DNA of 64,000 nucleotides, from the NCBI RefSeq assembly GCF_033958435.1, contig NC_134152.1:9534001-9598000 (forward strand). The letters are read 5' to 3'. The notes beneath the pieces are model-generated. The model was given only the letters and a program-made list of their open reading frames with translations, had not been told where the DNA came from and did not search any database. Position 1 is the first letter of the stretch. Each line of letters begins with the position of its first letter. Shown piece by piece: positions 11,963 through 24,619 of the stretch. The position numbers and the translations under genes were made by a program. The DNA comes from Carettochelys insculpta. Its lineage: Eukaryota; Chordata; Testudines; Carettochelyidae.

Positions 11963-12969
11963 CTTGCTCCTTTCCAAGTTGGGTGCCAGTAAAGGCTATA
12001 AGTGGCATTGCTTGAGCCCCTCTTTTCTGGTAACTAATCCAAATATAATCACCCAAAGATTTTGTTGAATTCCTTAAGATTTAATTTCTAGTTCAGTTTT
12101 GCTGTTCTTGCTTTTGGAATCTAACCCATAAAAACAAGAAGGAGGTAGATGGATGAATACCTTCTTACAGCAGGCACCTCTGCCTTATTAGATTCCATGC
12201 CAGAGCATGAAAATTCCTATGACAGTGTTCCCATTTTGCTAATGGTTCATGCCCTAGTGGATACCCTCCATTGCCCTACAATATGCAATCATTTAATTGC
12301 CATTGCAATCCTATTATATTGCCATTATGGAACGTCTGGTGGGGAAAGCTCTGAACATGTTATTAGTGCTGAAAGGGACAATTTACTGAATCTCACTAAA
12401 TGCCATCACTTTCCTAAAATGAATTAAAATTACTTGATTATGCATGTGTTGCTTTAATATTCTGCTCAGATAATGATCGGAAGCCATTGCTCATCATCCA
12501 AGATGGATTATTTCAGGTATTGTTGAGTTTGTGGCAGTAGCGAAAATGTTTTAAAAGTGCACCATCCTACATTCCGTGAGAAATTAAAACTCTCATTCAG
12601 CTGGGAGTTCTAGATGCAGGATCAGGTCCGTAGTAGTTAACTGACACATACAATTATGTCCTCATCCTTGATGGTAAGCCCAATTTAGTTTTCAAAATGA
12701 AACCTTATGATTTTAGAGGGAGCGGCATCTGAGGGAGGGTGCTGTAAAAACAGACCTTGGTATTTGAGCAACCTCTGTGTTTTGCTAGGCTATAGTCCAA
12801 AGGAAGTTATTTACCTGGGGTGAAGGACTCATTGAGAACATAATTACTACTAGCAGCCAGATCTATGCAGCTCATTTTGGGGGAAAATAGATCCCCAAAA
12901 TTAGTAGTGTGAAGAAATAAAACATGGGAAAGAATTTCAGTTAAAAATGACAGCTCATGGGAATAAGGG
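11963..12969. other. Unassigned stretch
   Basis: A 92-codon open frame at 12149-12427 (+) shows no family motif. Nothing else is recognised. Confidence 0.35.
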
Positions 12970-13139
12970 GAGCCCCGTCTGGACAAGACGCGCGGCGGCA
13001 AGGCATGTCAATTTCGAAGTGCCGCGGCCGCCCGCATGCTAATGAAGCGCTGAACATGCATTTCAGCGCTCCATTAGTAAACTTTGAAATGGCCATTTGT
13101 GTGGCCATTTTGAAGTTTGGGGCTCGTGTAGACACTGCC
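12970..13139. mobile_element. Short MITE of the GTCTACAC-end group
   Basis: The right terminus read inversely is GGCAGTGTCTACACGAG and the left end is GCCCCGTCTGGACAAGAC, a decayed partner. The core has the CATGCTAATGAAGCGCTGAA and CCATTAGTAAACTTTGAAAT arms seen in similar elements near 27200-28280. It abuts a CR1 tail. Confidence 0.65.
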
Positions 13140-14345
13140 GAGAATGTAAGAATGGCCATACTGCATCAGACTAAAGATCCGTCTAGCACAGTATCCTGTC
13201 TGCCAACAGTGGCCAATGCCTGATACCTCAGAGGGAGTGAACAGAACAGGTAATCACCAATGTGATTCCTCTTCTATCGTCAATTTCCAGCCTCTGAGAA
13301 ACAGAGGCTACGGACATCATTCCTACTTATCCTGGCTAATAGCCACTGATGGACCTAACCTCCATCAATTCATCTAGTTCTTTTTTGAACCCTGTGAAAG
13401 TTCTGGTCTTCACAACCTCCTCTGGCAAGGAGTTCCACAGGCCTCCTAGGCACTGTGTGAAGAACAAATTTCCTTGTGTTTGTTTTAAACCTGCTACCCA
13501 TTAATTTTATTTGGTGAGCCTTAGTTCTTTTGTGATGGGAACAAGTAAATAACTTTCCCTTATTCACTTTTTCCACCCCAGTCATGATTTTATATACCTG
13601 TATAATATCTTCCTCCTTAGTCTCCTTTTTTTCCAAGGTGAAAAGTCCCAGTCTTTTTAGTCTTTCTTCATACGATACCTGTTCCATACCCCTAATATTT
13701 TTGTTGTTGTTTTCTGAACCTTTTACAATGGCAATATATAGGTGAGGCGACCCACATCTGATGTCAGTATTCCAGGTGTGGGCATACCATGCGTTTATAT
13801 TGAGACAATAAGATACTCTCTGTCTTATTCACTTTCTCTTTTTTAAGGATTCCTAGCATTGTTTGCTTTTTTTGACTGCTACAGCACATTGAGTGGCTGT
13901 TATCAGAAAACTATCCACGAGGACTCCAAGATCTCTCTCTTGAGTGATTATGGCTAAATTAGTCCCCATTATTTAGTATGTATAGTTGGGATTATTTTTT
14001 CCAATGTGCATTACTTTACATCTATCAACATTAAAATTCATTTGCCATTTTGTTGCCAATTCACTTATTTTTGTGAGATCTTTTTGAAGCTTTTCACAGT
14101 CTTCTTTGTTCTTATCTTGAGCAGTTTAGTATCATCAACAAATTTTGCCATCTCACTGTTTACCCCTTTCTCCAGATAATTTATAAATAAATTGAAGAGG
14201 AATGGTCCCAGCACAGACCGTTGGGGGACACCACGAGTTACCTGTCTCCATTCTGAAAATGTACCATTTATTCTTACCCTTTGTTTTGTGTTTTGTGAGA
14301 TAGGAAATTTGTAAAGGCGTGGCTCCCAATTTTGGAATTTGAACA
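13140..14345 (-). mobile_element. CR1 LINE, 3' portion
   Basis: Starts with the reverse complement of a CR1 3' end (AAGAATGGCCATACTGCATC) and continues through ORF2 on the minus strand up to the reverse-transcriptase box. The 5' part is missing. The sequence GGGAGTGAACAGAACAGG at 13233-13250 is the uninterrupted equivalent of the insertion site at 28676-29197. Confidence 0.92.
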
Positions 14346-14346
14346 A
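13370..14346 (-). pseudogene. CR1 ORF2 reverse-transcriptase relic
   Basis: On the minus strand 14346-14065 gives a GVPQRSVLGPFLFNLFIN segment followed by FVDDTKLLK, which is the reverse-transcriptase active-site box with both aspartates kept. Stops and frame changes intervene before 13687-13370, which reads VSYEERLKRLGLFTLEKK, the conserved CR1 C-terminal segment. The product would be non-functional. Confidence 0.88.
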
Positions 14347-14589
14347 GATGAATACACAGCTAAAGATAAGAGATTGACCAAACGCACAAGTCTTTTATTT
14401 TTAATACTTCTCTGAAATATTTATGCATGTTAATCATCAAATAAACACTTTTTATTTAAAAAAAACCAAACATTAAACAAGAGTAGGCTTTGAGCTCATA
14501 AACCTGTGTCAAACGGTGCTTTCCTCATCCATACTATAGAAAAAAAGAGCATGGCAGGAGACAAATCACTTGATCATTGTCTTTGGTCC

Positions 14590-14697
14590 ACCCCCTCTCA
14601 GGAACCTGGTACTGGCCACTGTCAAAAGACAGGATGCTGGGCGGAACGGACCTTTGGTCTGACCCAATAATGGCCATTCTTATGTTCTTATGTTGCA
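14590..14697 (+). mobile_element. CR1 3' tail fragment
   Basis: Short forward-oriented CR1 tail: GGACCTTTGGTCTGACCC, then AATGGCCATTCTTATGTTC ending in a TTCTTATG repeat. Opposite in direction to the longer CR1 just upstream. Confidence 0.85.
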
Positions 14698-16032
14698 GAA
14701 AGCATTTTTGCATGGACAGGTTGTTGGCCTGATTCTAAACCCCTTAGCAGGAAGGCAGGTGGGATGAAGAAGTCCTCTAGAAGATCCTTACCCACTAATT
14801 TGATAACAGCTTTGTCTTATGTTTCTGCTGCTGCAACAGGAGAACTGCCATTATATATGCTACTTTGGAAAGGAGCTGATGTTCACTTGTGGGAATTAAT
14901 TCCATAAGGTTGCGGATGAATTATTGCCATAGGGAATGGTGCCCTTCAATTAGCATGCACTGATAAGTTATTCCTAGGGATGGCAGGGACCCATATTTGT
15001 TGCACTCTTAGCCATATTGATCCTCAGAGCTTTCAGATGACATTTCTTCCCATTGGACAGGAGGCTGCAAGGAAAGCTCTGTATGGATCATCTTATGGAT
15101 TTTCACTCCTCCCCAGTTTCACGGGGTTTTCCACAGAAGGGGGTACATTTGGAAAAGGGCCTCAGATGTTATAAATTTTGAATAACAAGCTATTTTAACC
15201 ACTCTGAAAAAGTGCCTTGGATGTCTTTTAAAATCTTTGTATTGCAGTGTCTTTGTAAGTGCACATAAAACAAGCCAAAAGGTATTTCATGCAAATTATG
15301 ATTAATAATTTGAGCTCAGAGAGGCATTAAAACTGTTAAGGTGCAGTAATTGAGAAATGAATCAGGATTAACAATTCTGATGTGTATTTATGGTACAATC
15401 ATGTCTCTAAACAAAGCAGAAATAATTGTTTTGACTTTTTCTCTCCTTTCCAATGCAAGTGGTACATTAATATCTATTTCATAGTGTTCTGCAAAGGAGT
15501 GTTTTTGTATTTCCTAGCATAATGTTTTTATGGTAATTTAGAATTTACATTTCTGAGGAAGCTGGTATACCACAAATAGAATTATTACTACGTAACTAAG
15601 TATGGAAAAGGGAAAGTACCAGCAGTTTAGCAATGGTTTGTGGCATTTCTCTTGGATATAAACCCATTTTAATTGCATAGAAACTACCGCTTTGCAGTTA
15701 GAAACTGCAGTGAATGTGCATTAAAATGTTAGGAATTCTTGCAGTTAAGTGCAAATGAAACTGAAATAAATCTGTATTTTATTTGCACTTTATCCTCAAG
15801 CTAATGCCATTCAAGCTGTTGTTACCTTTCACCCAGAGCAACATAATAGTTAATGAGCTACACAACATTAAAATACTGTTTTAACAAACCCACAAAACCT
15901 CTCAAGTGATTTTTAAGTGTAACTGCTGTGCATGGAAATGGTGACCGATGGACATTATTCTATACATGGTTTATTCCTGTCATGAAAATGTAGTATAACT
16001 AATATAAGATATAGCTTAGAAATTGAACTCAC
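14698..16032. other. Unassigned AT-rich stretch
   Basis: No coding, RNA or repeat signal that I can support. Confidence 0.4.
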
Positions 16033-16297
16033 AGGCTATGTCTAGATTGCAGGCTATATCGAGTTTGCAGGAAGTTGGCCACGTCGGGAGTCTTCTGCCA
16101 AAATCCTGGTCTTCCTCGTTCCACAAGGAAGAAGGGATATGTTGGCAGATGGGGTTTCCCAGCATTTGGCCCTGTGTGGACAGGCCAAATGTCGGGAAAG
16201 CCTCTCCCAACAGAACTGTCATCAGAAGATACACAAATACATTGGGCAATTAGCATATCTTTTACCAACACATCTTGGCAATCTAGACATAGCCTTA
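16033..16297. mobile_element. MITE with GGCTATGTCTAGATTGC ends
   Basis: The left end is GGCTATGTCTAGATTGC and the right end is its exact reverse complement, GCAATCTAGACATAGCC. The core has paired arms and no coding potential beyond chance. A clear 3-bp duplication is not visible. Confidence 0.85.
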
Positions 16298-17775
16298 CAG
16301 TGAACATAAAGTGACACTTATCATCCCTAGACCACTGAGAACATGGTTAGAGATAATGAGGAAGTTGTATAAGGACTTGATCTGACAGCTTCTGACACAT
16401 TTTCTTCAACAATTGTGGTTGCAATGGGTCAGAAAATTAGGCATCATGCTGTGGCAAGAAATAATCCATCCAATGGAAATTACATAATCGTTTGTTTAAA
16501 CCTGTTTTTGAACTGGAAGAGCACAAGTAACTAGAAGTAAAAATTTCAAATGTGACTTAGATGGCTACATCCATTTTCAAAGGTGACAGGTATCAAAAGC
16601 ACTTGTGTGACATAGAAGCCAAAATCCCATTGACTTTCAACGAGACTGACCTGCCTGATAATGTTACCCTGTGTTTCCCACCAAAAACACTGTGGGCTGT
16701 TACAGCTTTTCCCCAGTGTAGCAAACTGTATTTTTGGGGGGTTTGGTTTGTTTTATTTAATATTAGTGGTTTTGCAGACAGGTCTCTGTTCTGAACTTCT
16801 TGCAACTGAAAGTGTTGATCCTGAGACAAACTTACCTCCACTGTTTAATGTCAGAAAAACCAAGAAATCCTGTTGGACTCAGTGACACTTTTTCTCTTGC
16901 ATACTTTGAATTGCTAAATTTGAGTATTAGGACATAGTTCTACCACTGATACATTGCACTTTATTGCACTTACTCAGTGAGACAATTTGTGTGAGTGAAT
17001 GCTATTCTTGGTGAATAAGATAGGTAGATTTTGGATCTAACTTTTCATGACCAAGTGTGCAGATGGAATATCATAAAGAGTAAATGGAAATGGGAAGCAT
17101 AAAGCAATCTGGGTCTAAATTAAGCCAGCCTGAGAACAGAGGAAAATGGATGAAATAGAAGATCTGAAAAGAAATGTATGTAAATCCAGACAGGGAGCAT
17201 GACCAAAGTGCTTGGTGGAAGGAGGAGGGGCATGGAGTCCCAGCTAAGATTGCAGCTTTGCTCTTTATACAAATCTGGAAGGGATGGTTATGGTGCAAAT
17301 ATTGCTTTCACTATCTTGGATGTGAATGCCTCTTCTAGGCACAGCTGTTGTACAAGTGATTCCATAGTTGTGCATCATCCTTATTCAGTGGGGGGGAGAT
17401 TAGATTTTTTCCAGGCTCAAAGAATCTCGGGAACTCCAACAGCGCTACTGTAATTTGAATTCTGCTTTCAGAAATCTTGTAAATTTAAACTTGAAGTGCC
17501 CACTAAACCAACAGGCTGAGTCATCAACCACTCTGTCACAATTTTAACTTGCCTCTTTATACTGCTTTCACTTGGCTGCCTGGTTCTTTGTTGACTCACC
17601 ATTTGTGGTAGAAGCACAGAAAAGAAATTATCACCTGATTCAGCACAGCAGGAACTGACAATGTATTGAAAATGTGGCATTTTGAGTGACTCCACAAGTT
17701 TTTTTCTTTCATTTTAATTTAAAAATACATTTTCTGCTTATACTTTGTTTTCTGTGCATCGTGTAATTGTTTGGC
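16298..17775. other. Unassigned stretch
   Basis: Small open frames only; no motif recognised. Confidence 0.4.
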
Positions 17776-18420
17776 TATTCAATTTGTGACAGATTCCTTG
17801 TCAGTACCCCTAGGGGTTCTGCACTTCCTGGTGGTTTCTTATGTGCCTCAGAGAACCAAAGGCAAGGGTCTCCACTTACCTAGCCATTCTTGTCACAGGC
17901 CAGTCCTAAGTGAGGGCCCCCTCCACAGGTCTTGGGCTGTTTTGGTGTCCCCAGCCAGGCAGCCCACCAGGGGAAGGGTTGGGGGGAGTCCAGACCACCC
18001 GCTACTCTGGACTCTGGCTCAGACCCCTCAGGAAAAGGGAGGTGGTGGTGATTTTGATCCTGCGCTACTGCAGTGACCCTTCCCTGTGCCACTTCACCCA
18101 CCGCTTCCCTCTGGTACCTTTCCCCTTGTACCTCGTTGCGTTGCTCTGCTCTGCTCTGCTCTCATCTCCAGCCTCTTCCTCCCTTGCACACCTCTCCACT
18201 CCTTCTCCCTGCTGACGGGGGAAACCTTTCATAAGGAGCCATGAGGCCCTAACTGGTCCCAGATACTTGATTAGGTTCTGTTTCTGGCTGCTTCTAACAA
18301 CCCCCAGCTGCTTATCCAACCTGCAGGGCTGCGCCCTCTGTGAGCCTAGGAGGGGAACAAAAAGGCATTTATCCAATATCCAAAATGTTCAGCCTCCATC
18401 AGGCCCTTGGCATATGCAGT
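17776..18420. repeat. GC-rich, pyrimidine-rich segment, possible old LTR or other repeat
   Basis: Clearly different in base composition from both flanks, with a CTCTGCTCTGCTCTGCTCTC pyrimidine run near 18140. Overlapping open frames occur on both strands, as expected for GC-rich DNA. I could not find matching direct repeats or a primer-binding site, so LTR origin is only a guess. Confidence 0.25.
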
Positions 18421-18509
18421 CTGTGATATGAAGTCTGTGATCTGCCACAAGCTTCTTAGACAGGGACTAAATCTACAGTTGTTACTCAGGTGACTCTGTC
18501 CCTAACATA

Positions 18510-19220
18510 GGCTACGTCTACACGTGCATGCTACATCGAAATAGCTTATTTCGATGTAGCAACATCAAAATAGTCTATTTCGATGAATATCGTCTACACG
18601 TCCTCCAGGGCTGGCAACGTCGATGTTCAACTTCGACGTTGGGCAGCACCACATCGAAATAGGCGCTGCGAGGGAACGTCTACACGCCAAAGTAGCACAC
18701 ATCGAAATAAGGGTGCCAGGAACAGCTGCAGACAGGGTCACAGGGCGGACTCAACAGCAAGCCGCTCCCTTAAAGGGCCCCTCCCAGACACAGTTGCACT
18801 AAACAACACAAGATCCACAGAGCTGACAACTGGTTGCAGACCCTGTGCATGCAGCATGGATCCCCAGCTGCAGCAGCAGCAGCCAGAAGCCCTGGGCTAA
18901 GGGCTGCTGCACACGGTGACCATAGAGCCCCGCAGGGGCTGGAGAGAGAGCGTCTCTCAACCCCTCAGCTGAGTGCCGCCATGGCGGACCCTGCTATTTC
19001 GATGTTGCGGGACGCGGATCATCTACACGTGCCCTACTTCGACGTTCAACTTTGAAGTAGGGCGCTATTCCCATCCCCTCCTGGGGTTAGCGACTTCGAC
19101 GTCTCGCTGCCTAACGTCGATTTCAACTTCGAAATAGCGTCCAACACGTGTAGCCGTGACGGACGCTATTTCAAAGTTGGCGCCGCTACTTTGAAGTAGT
19201 GTGCACGTGTAGACACGGCC
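18510..19220 (-). mobile_element. Harbinger internal-deletion derivative (copy C), 711 bp
   Basis: Flanked by ATA on both sides (18507-18509 and 19221-19223). Ends GGCTACGTCTACACGTGC and, inversely, GGCCGTGTCTACACGTGC. Same length and orientation as copy B and very similar to it. The transposase start with its glutamine codons is kept at 18856 on the + strand (ATGGATCCCCAGCTGCAGCA). Confidence 0.94.
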
Positions 19221-19493
19221 ATAGTCAGAAATCCATTGTGTTGGAATGGCAGGTCTGCATTAGACCTGAAAGTTGATCCTAGATATGCAATTCCAGCTAC
19301 AACAATTGTGTAGCTGAAATTGACTTATCTAGGATCTACTAATCTGGCCAACTGACTGTTGAGATCTGCTAATTTGATTTTACACTTCCCCACTAGGCAT
19401 GTGAAATCAAACCCCAGAAGTATGACCCTGACCTGGTTGATCTCCTGGTAATTGTAGCTGTACCCTTAGATGGGGATGAGGAAAAAACATTTA

Positions 19494-20227
19494 GGGTGCA
19501 TCTACACTAGCCGGCTACTTCAAGGTAGCTGGCACAATGTCAAAATAACACGCGTTGTGTCTACACACGCCATGTGCTATTTCGATGTTGAAATCGACAT
19601 TAGGTGGTGAGACGTAGAAATCACTATTCCTATCCAGAGATGAGAATAGCACCCTACTTCAATGTTCAACATCAAAGTAGGGCATGTGTAGACGATCCGT
19701 GTCCCACTACATCGAAATAGCAGGGTCCTCCATGGTGGCTATCAGCTGAGGTGTTGAGAGATGCTCTATGAACCTGCAGGGCTCTATGGTTGCCGTGTGG
19801 AGCAGCCCTTAGCCCAGGGCTTCTGGCTGCTGCTGCTGCTGCTGCAGCTGGGGGTCCATGCTGTGTACACAGGGTCTGCAACCGGTTGTTGGCTCTGTGG
19901 ACCTCGTGCTGCACAGGCCAAGTGTGTCTGGGAGGGGCCCTTTAAGGGAGCAGCTTGCTCTTGCCCCAGAAGGGCTAGTCCAGCCTATGACACTGTCTGC
20001 AGGCTTTGCTGGCCCCTTATTTCAACGGAGGGCGCTTGTGTGTGTGGATGCTCCACCTTTCCTTCTGGGTCGGCTCCTTTTGACCTTCCCCGTTCCTACT
20101 TCAACGTTGAACGTCTACGGCACCAGCCCCAGAGGATGTGTAGACAATACACGTCGAAGTAGCCTATTTCGATGTTCTTACTTCAAAATAGGCTACTTCG
20201 ATGTAGTGTGCTAGTGTAGACGTAGCC
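19494..20227 (+). mobile_element. Harbinger internal-deletion derivative (copy D), older, 734 bp
   Basis: Flanked by TTA on both sides (19491-19493 and 20228-20230). The left end, GGGTGCATCTACACTAGC, and the interior are more diverged than in other copies, and many CG positions have become CA or TG, so this is an older insertion. It has the same orientation as the full-length element. The CTG-rich run near 19830-19850 marks the transposase start on the minus strand. Confidence 0.88.
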
Positions 20228-20230
20228 TTA

Positions 20231-21724
20231 GTGAAATCTGAGCCAAATTGAGTTCTTAGTTCCACAGGTGCAAATAAGTTACTCTAGGTTGGCAATGGTC
20301 TGACTTAATTTCTGAGAGCAGAATTTGTGTCCCATAGATGAGTAAGGATTTTGCTTGAATGAGTAACAGGCCAATAGTGCAACTGATTCTCCCTTTATGT
20401 ACCCCCATCCCTATTACTGAACATGATAACATGGGGGTAACATGCGGTCTTTAATTTATGCCATAACAGTTATGCTTTGTGTGTCTTATAATGGTTTTAT
20501 TAGCACTGAAATGTAGGGAATCAAGCATTGTGTCAGACTAAGGTGTCTATTTCTAATCTAATGAATTGCAGTTATAGTATGTTTGATTGGAATGAAATCA
20601 GGTCATAACTGCAATTCTTCTACATAGTCAGTAAAAATCCTTCACTCCTAAATTGAAGATGAATAAAGTGGTGGATTTTTTATGTTCACTGTGGCAACTG
20701 AAACAGGTTGCAATTTAAGTTGAACATCACTGAACATTATATAGACTCAACATTTTAACACCTGCCTACAGTCTTCAGAGGTAAATGCACTAAACATTAC
20801 TTTTGCTTTATAAATAAACTGAAATCACTGTTCTTACCCTAATGTGTGCAAGTCTAATGAAGAGGAAATGCTTCAGCTTTCAAGGCAATAATCCGTTTCC
20901 TGAATGGATGAACTGTGGCTGAAGGCAGAGTAGTCTATCTCAATCTAGTCCTGTAACTGCATTGCTTTTGCCTTATAAAACTCAGTACCTTTCTTATTTA
21001 GACTGCACGTAATATTGGGTTATGTTCTGAAAAAAAAATGAACTGTTTCCTCTCTCCTTTCCAGATCTATAGTCTCTTCTGGTTATAAAACCCTACCTTC
21101 TAATAATCGATTATAGGAATTTATAGAACACCTCTTTCCTTCTCTCTCACGTGCTGGTCATTCTGCACATAGTTTATTTTCTTTCTACTGTAGAAAGATG
21201 CTTGAAGTGGCAATTTATTGCATAAAACCTTGAAGTCCATACTTCAGCAAAACTATTGTTGACCCTCTGGGACCTATTGGAATGGAATGAGGAAAGCCAG
21301 TCTCATGTGACTCCATCCATTCCAGCAATATTGTGTGGTAGAGTCAGCTACTGCTATGTTCTGATTATCTCTCTGGCTTTTGAACTCTTCACCAGTATGA
21401 TATTATTTTTTCTTTTGATTGGGCCTCCTTGAAGTTTTCTTTTCCTTCAGGAAAAATAAAAATGAGAGACACTACATTTCTCATCCTCATTTGCTCTGAC
21501 AGGAAGGATGAGGGTAACCAATCACCATCCAGGACTTTCCCACTGTCTAGCACTTGCTTTCCTTTCTCTTTTGTTTTTCCAGCTTGTTTCTACCTCAGAG
21601 AAATGCTCAGTCAGAAGAGAGTCACAGCAGTTTGGTTTAAAATCCTAGATTTTGACCATGATAGTCTTCCATGCACATTTTAGAGTGCTTTCTTAACAGG
21701 TCCTTATTGCTCTACTCCCTATTA
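20231..21724. other. Unassigned AT-rich stretch
   Basis: No feature supported. Confidence 0.4.
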
Positions 21725-21992
21725 CATTACGGCTGTAAGTAGGGAGCTAGTGTAGACACAGCCCTAGTAAGAAGGGTGTTGGGAGATTGTTAATGAAGTG
21801 CTGTGGTGCATATGCAGCACTTCATTAAGCTAATTCTCCCCCGTGGCAACTTCAAAGTATTAAACTTCGAAGTGCTGGCTTGCGTGTAGCTGTGGCTCAC
21901 CTGCCATTACTTCGAAGTCACTGGGCAACTTCGAAGTCCCTTTACTCCTTACCATGCTCCCTTTGGAGTAAGGAGCTAGTGTAGACACAGCC
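21725..21992. mobile_element. MITE fragment(s) with AGCTAGTGTAGACACAGCC ends
   Basis: The same right-hand terminus, GGAGCTAGTGTAGACACAGCC (first 20 bases the same), appears twice in the same direction, at about 21742-21762 and 21972-21992. Between them are paired arms around AAGTGCTG and TTCGAAGTC motifs. Two truncated copies side by side fit best. Confidence 0.6.
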
Positions 21993-22285
21993 TATGTGGT
22001 GCTTTTCAATAACAGTTCTTAAGTTGTGCATATCCAGTAACTTCAGGTATAAAGAACTTATTTTTATGCCCTATGAAAAGGGAATAAGGACAAGTTCATC
22101 TGAAAAAAGAGACCATAGAATCATAGAACACTAGAACTAGAAGGGACCTTGAGAGGTCATCAAGTTCAGTCCCCTACCCTCACAGCAGGCTGAAGTAAAA
22201 TCTAGACCATCCCTGAGAGATGTCTATCTAACCTGCTCTTAAATATCTCCAACTGCAGCAATTTATTCCATTGTTTAAACACCCT

Positions 22286-22967
22286 AGCTGCGTCTACACG
22301 TGCATGCTACTTCGAAGTAGCGGCACCAACTTCGAAATAGCGCCCGTCGCGTCTACACACGTCGGGCGCTATTTCGAAGTTAACTTCGACGTTAGGTGGC
22401 GAGACGTCGAAGTCGCTAACCTCATGAGGAGATAGGAATAGCGCCCTACTTCGACGTTCAACGTCGAAGTAGGGACCGTGTAGACGATCCGCGTCCCGCA
22501 ACGTCGAAATTGCTGGGTCCTCCATGGCGGCCATCAGCTGGGGGGTTGAGAGATGCTCTCTCTCCAGCCCCTGCGGGGCTCTATGGTCACCGTGGGCAGC
22601 AGCCCTTAGCCCAGGGCTTCTGGCTGCTTCTGCAGCAGCTGGGGATCTATGCTGCAGGCACAGGGTCTGCAACCAGTTGTCAGCTCTGTGTATCTTGTGT
22701 TGTTTAGTGCAACTGTGTCTGGGAGGGGCCCTTTAAGGGAGCGGCTTGCTGTTGAGTCCGCCCTGTGACCCTGTCTGCAGCTGTGCCTGGCATCCCTATT
22801 TCGATGTGTGCTACTTTGACGTGTAGACGTTCCCTCACTGCGCCTATTTCGATGTTGGGCTGAGCAACGTCGAAGTTGAACATCGACGTTGCTGGCCCTG
22901 GAGGACGTGTAGACGTTATTCATCGAAATAGACTATTTCGATGTTGGCTGCACGTGTAGACGTAGCC
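22286..22967 (+). mobile_element. Harbinger internal-deletion derivative (copy E), 682 bp
   Basis: Flanked by CCT (22283-22285 and 22968-22970). The left end is AGCTGCGTCTACACGTGC and the right end read inversely is GGCTACGTCTACACGTGC. It lies inside a CR1, and the CR1 copy at 60540-60965 shows the empty site with a single CCT at 60738-60740, which proves the boundaries and the duplication length. The transposase start is recognisable on the minus strand near 22650. Confidence 0.95.
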
Positions 22968-23036
22968 CCTGATAGTTAGGAATTTTTTCCTAATGTCCAG
23001 GCTAAACCTTCCTTGCTGCAGTTTAAGCCCATTTCT

Positions 23037-24360
23037 TCATGTCCTGTCCTCATAGGCAAAGATGAATAATTTTTCTCCATCCTCCTGGTTACATTGTTTT
23101 AGGTACTTGTAAACTGCTATCATGTCTCCACTCAGTCTTCTCTTTTCTAAACTAAACGAGCCCAATTTTTTCAGTCTTTCCTCATAGCTCATGTTCTCTA
23201 GACCTTTAATCATTCTTGTTGCTCCTCTCTGGACCTTCTCCAGTTTCTCTACATCTCTCTTGAAATGTGTTGCCCAAAACTGAACATAATACTCCAACTG
23301 AGGCCTAATCAGCTCAAAGTAGAGCAGAAGAATGACTTCTCATGTCTTGCTCACAACGCTCTGGTTCATGCATCACAGAATCATGTTTGTTTGTTTTTCA
23401 ATAGTGTCACACTGTTGACTCATATTTAGCTTGTGGTCCACTGTAACCCCTAGATCCCTTTCTGAAGGACTCCTTCCTAGACAGTCGCTTCCCATTCTGT
23501 ATGTATGCAGCTGATTGTTCCTTCCTAAGTGGAGTACTTTGGATTTGTCCTTATTAAACATCATACTATTTACTTCAGGCCATTTTTCCAGTTTGTTCAG
23601 ATCATTTTGAATTGTGAGCCTAACCTCCAAAGCAGTTGCAACCCCTCCCAGCTTGATATGATCTGCAGATTTACTGAGCATATCCTCTAAGCAATATCTA
23701 AATTGTTGGTGAAGATATGGAACAGAACCGGTTCCAGAACAGATCCCTGTGGAACCCCACTTGTTATGCCCTTCCAGCATGATTGTGAACCATTAATAAC
23801 TACCCTCAGAGAATGGTTATCCAGCCGGTTACGCACTCACCATATAGTTGCCACATCTAAGACGTATTTGTCCAGTTTATTGATAAGATCCTGAAAAACT
23901 GCATCAAATGCCTTACTAAAATCTAGGTATACCTTAACTACTGCTTCTCCCTTAGCCACAAGACTTGTTATCCTTTCAAAAAAGCTACCAGGTTGGTTTG
24001 GCATGAGTTTTTCTTCACTAATCCTTGCTGGCTGTTACCTGTCAACTTATATTCTTACAGATGTTTGCAGATGAATTCCTGAATTAGTTTCTCCATTATC
24101 TTTCCTGGCACAGAAGTTAAACTAACTGATCTGTAATTTCTTGGGTTGCTCTTATTCTACTTTTTATAGATGGACGCTACATTTGCTCTTTTCCAGTCTT
24201 CTGGAATCTCCCTGGACTTCCATGACTTTTCAAAGATGATAGCTAAAGGCTCACATACCTCCTCTATCAGCTCCTTGAGTAGTCCTGGTGACTTGCAGAC
24301 ATATAACTTGCAGAGTAGCCATCTACACACTGAGGAGAAAACCAAACTCTGCATCAGCAA
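23037..24360 (-). pseudogene. CR1 ORF2 reverse-transcriptase relic
   Basis: Fragments in order along the minus strand: 24360-24157 with a CEPLAIIFEKSWKSREIPED segment (reverse-transcriptase N-side), 23780-23373 with NKDKSKVLHLGRNN and a LGVTVDHKLNMSQQC segment, and 23297-23037 with MSYEERLKKLGSFSLEKRRL. These are consecutive parts of CR1 ORF2. A loss between the first two removes the main catalytic palm, and several stops and frame changes are present. Confidence 0.85.
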
Positions 24361-24619
24361 TTGTGGTGGGGTTCCTCCTATGAGGTTACAGTGTAATTAT
24401 TTCTGTTGCTATAACCACCAACAGGTTAACTCAAACCTGGGACTTGTAAGTTTAGTGAATCAACCTCTACAATTTGAGCTAGAAGGAACCTGTCTCAACT
24501 GTGGCATTAGTGGAGACTCATTCTGTCTGTCTGTAAGTGGCCTAGGTGACACTGCATGGGGCAGAGAACCACACCCCAATAGGTGTGTTGGTTGTACTGG
24601 GTCTGGAGCCTGGGCTCAG

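Larger units (their letters stand above)
22114..24370 (-). mobile_element. CR1 LINE split by Harbinger copy E
   Basis: CR1 sequence on the minus strand at 22114-22285 and 22968-24370, interrupted by copy E. The 3' tail begins ATAGAATCATAGAACACTAG. The text on each side of the insert joins into the same order seen uninterrupted at 60540-60965. The 5' part of the LINE is missing beyond about 24370. Confidence 0.93.

Noticed and set aside
17771..18376. Overlapping open frames on both strands in a GC-rich patch
   Set aside because: Both strands are equally open, as expected from base composition. No direct repeats were found to prove an LTR.
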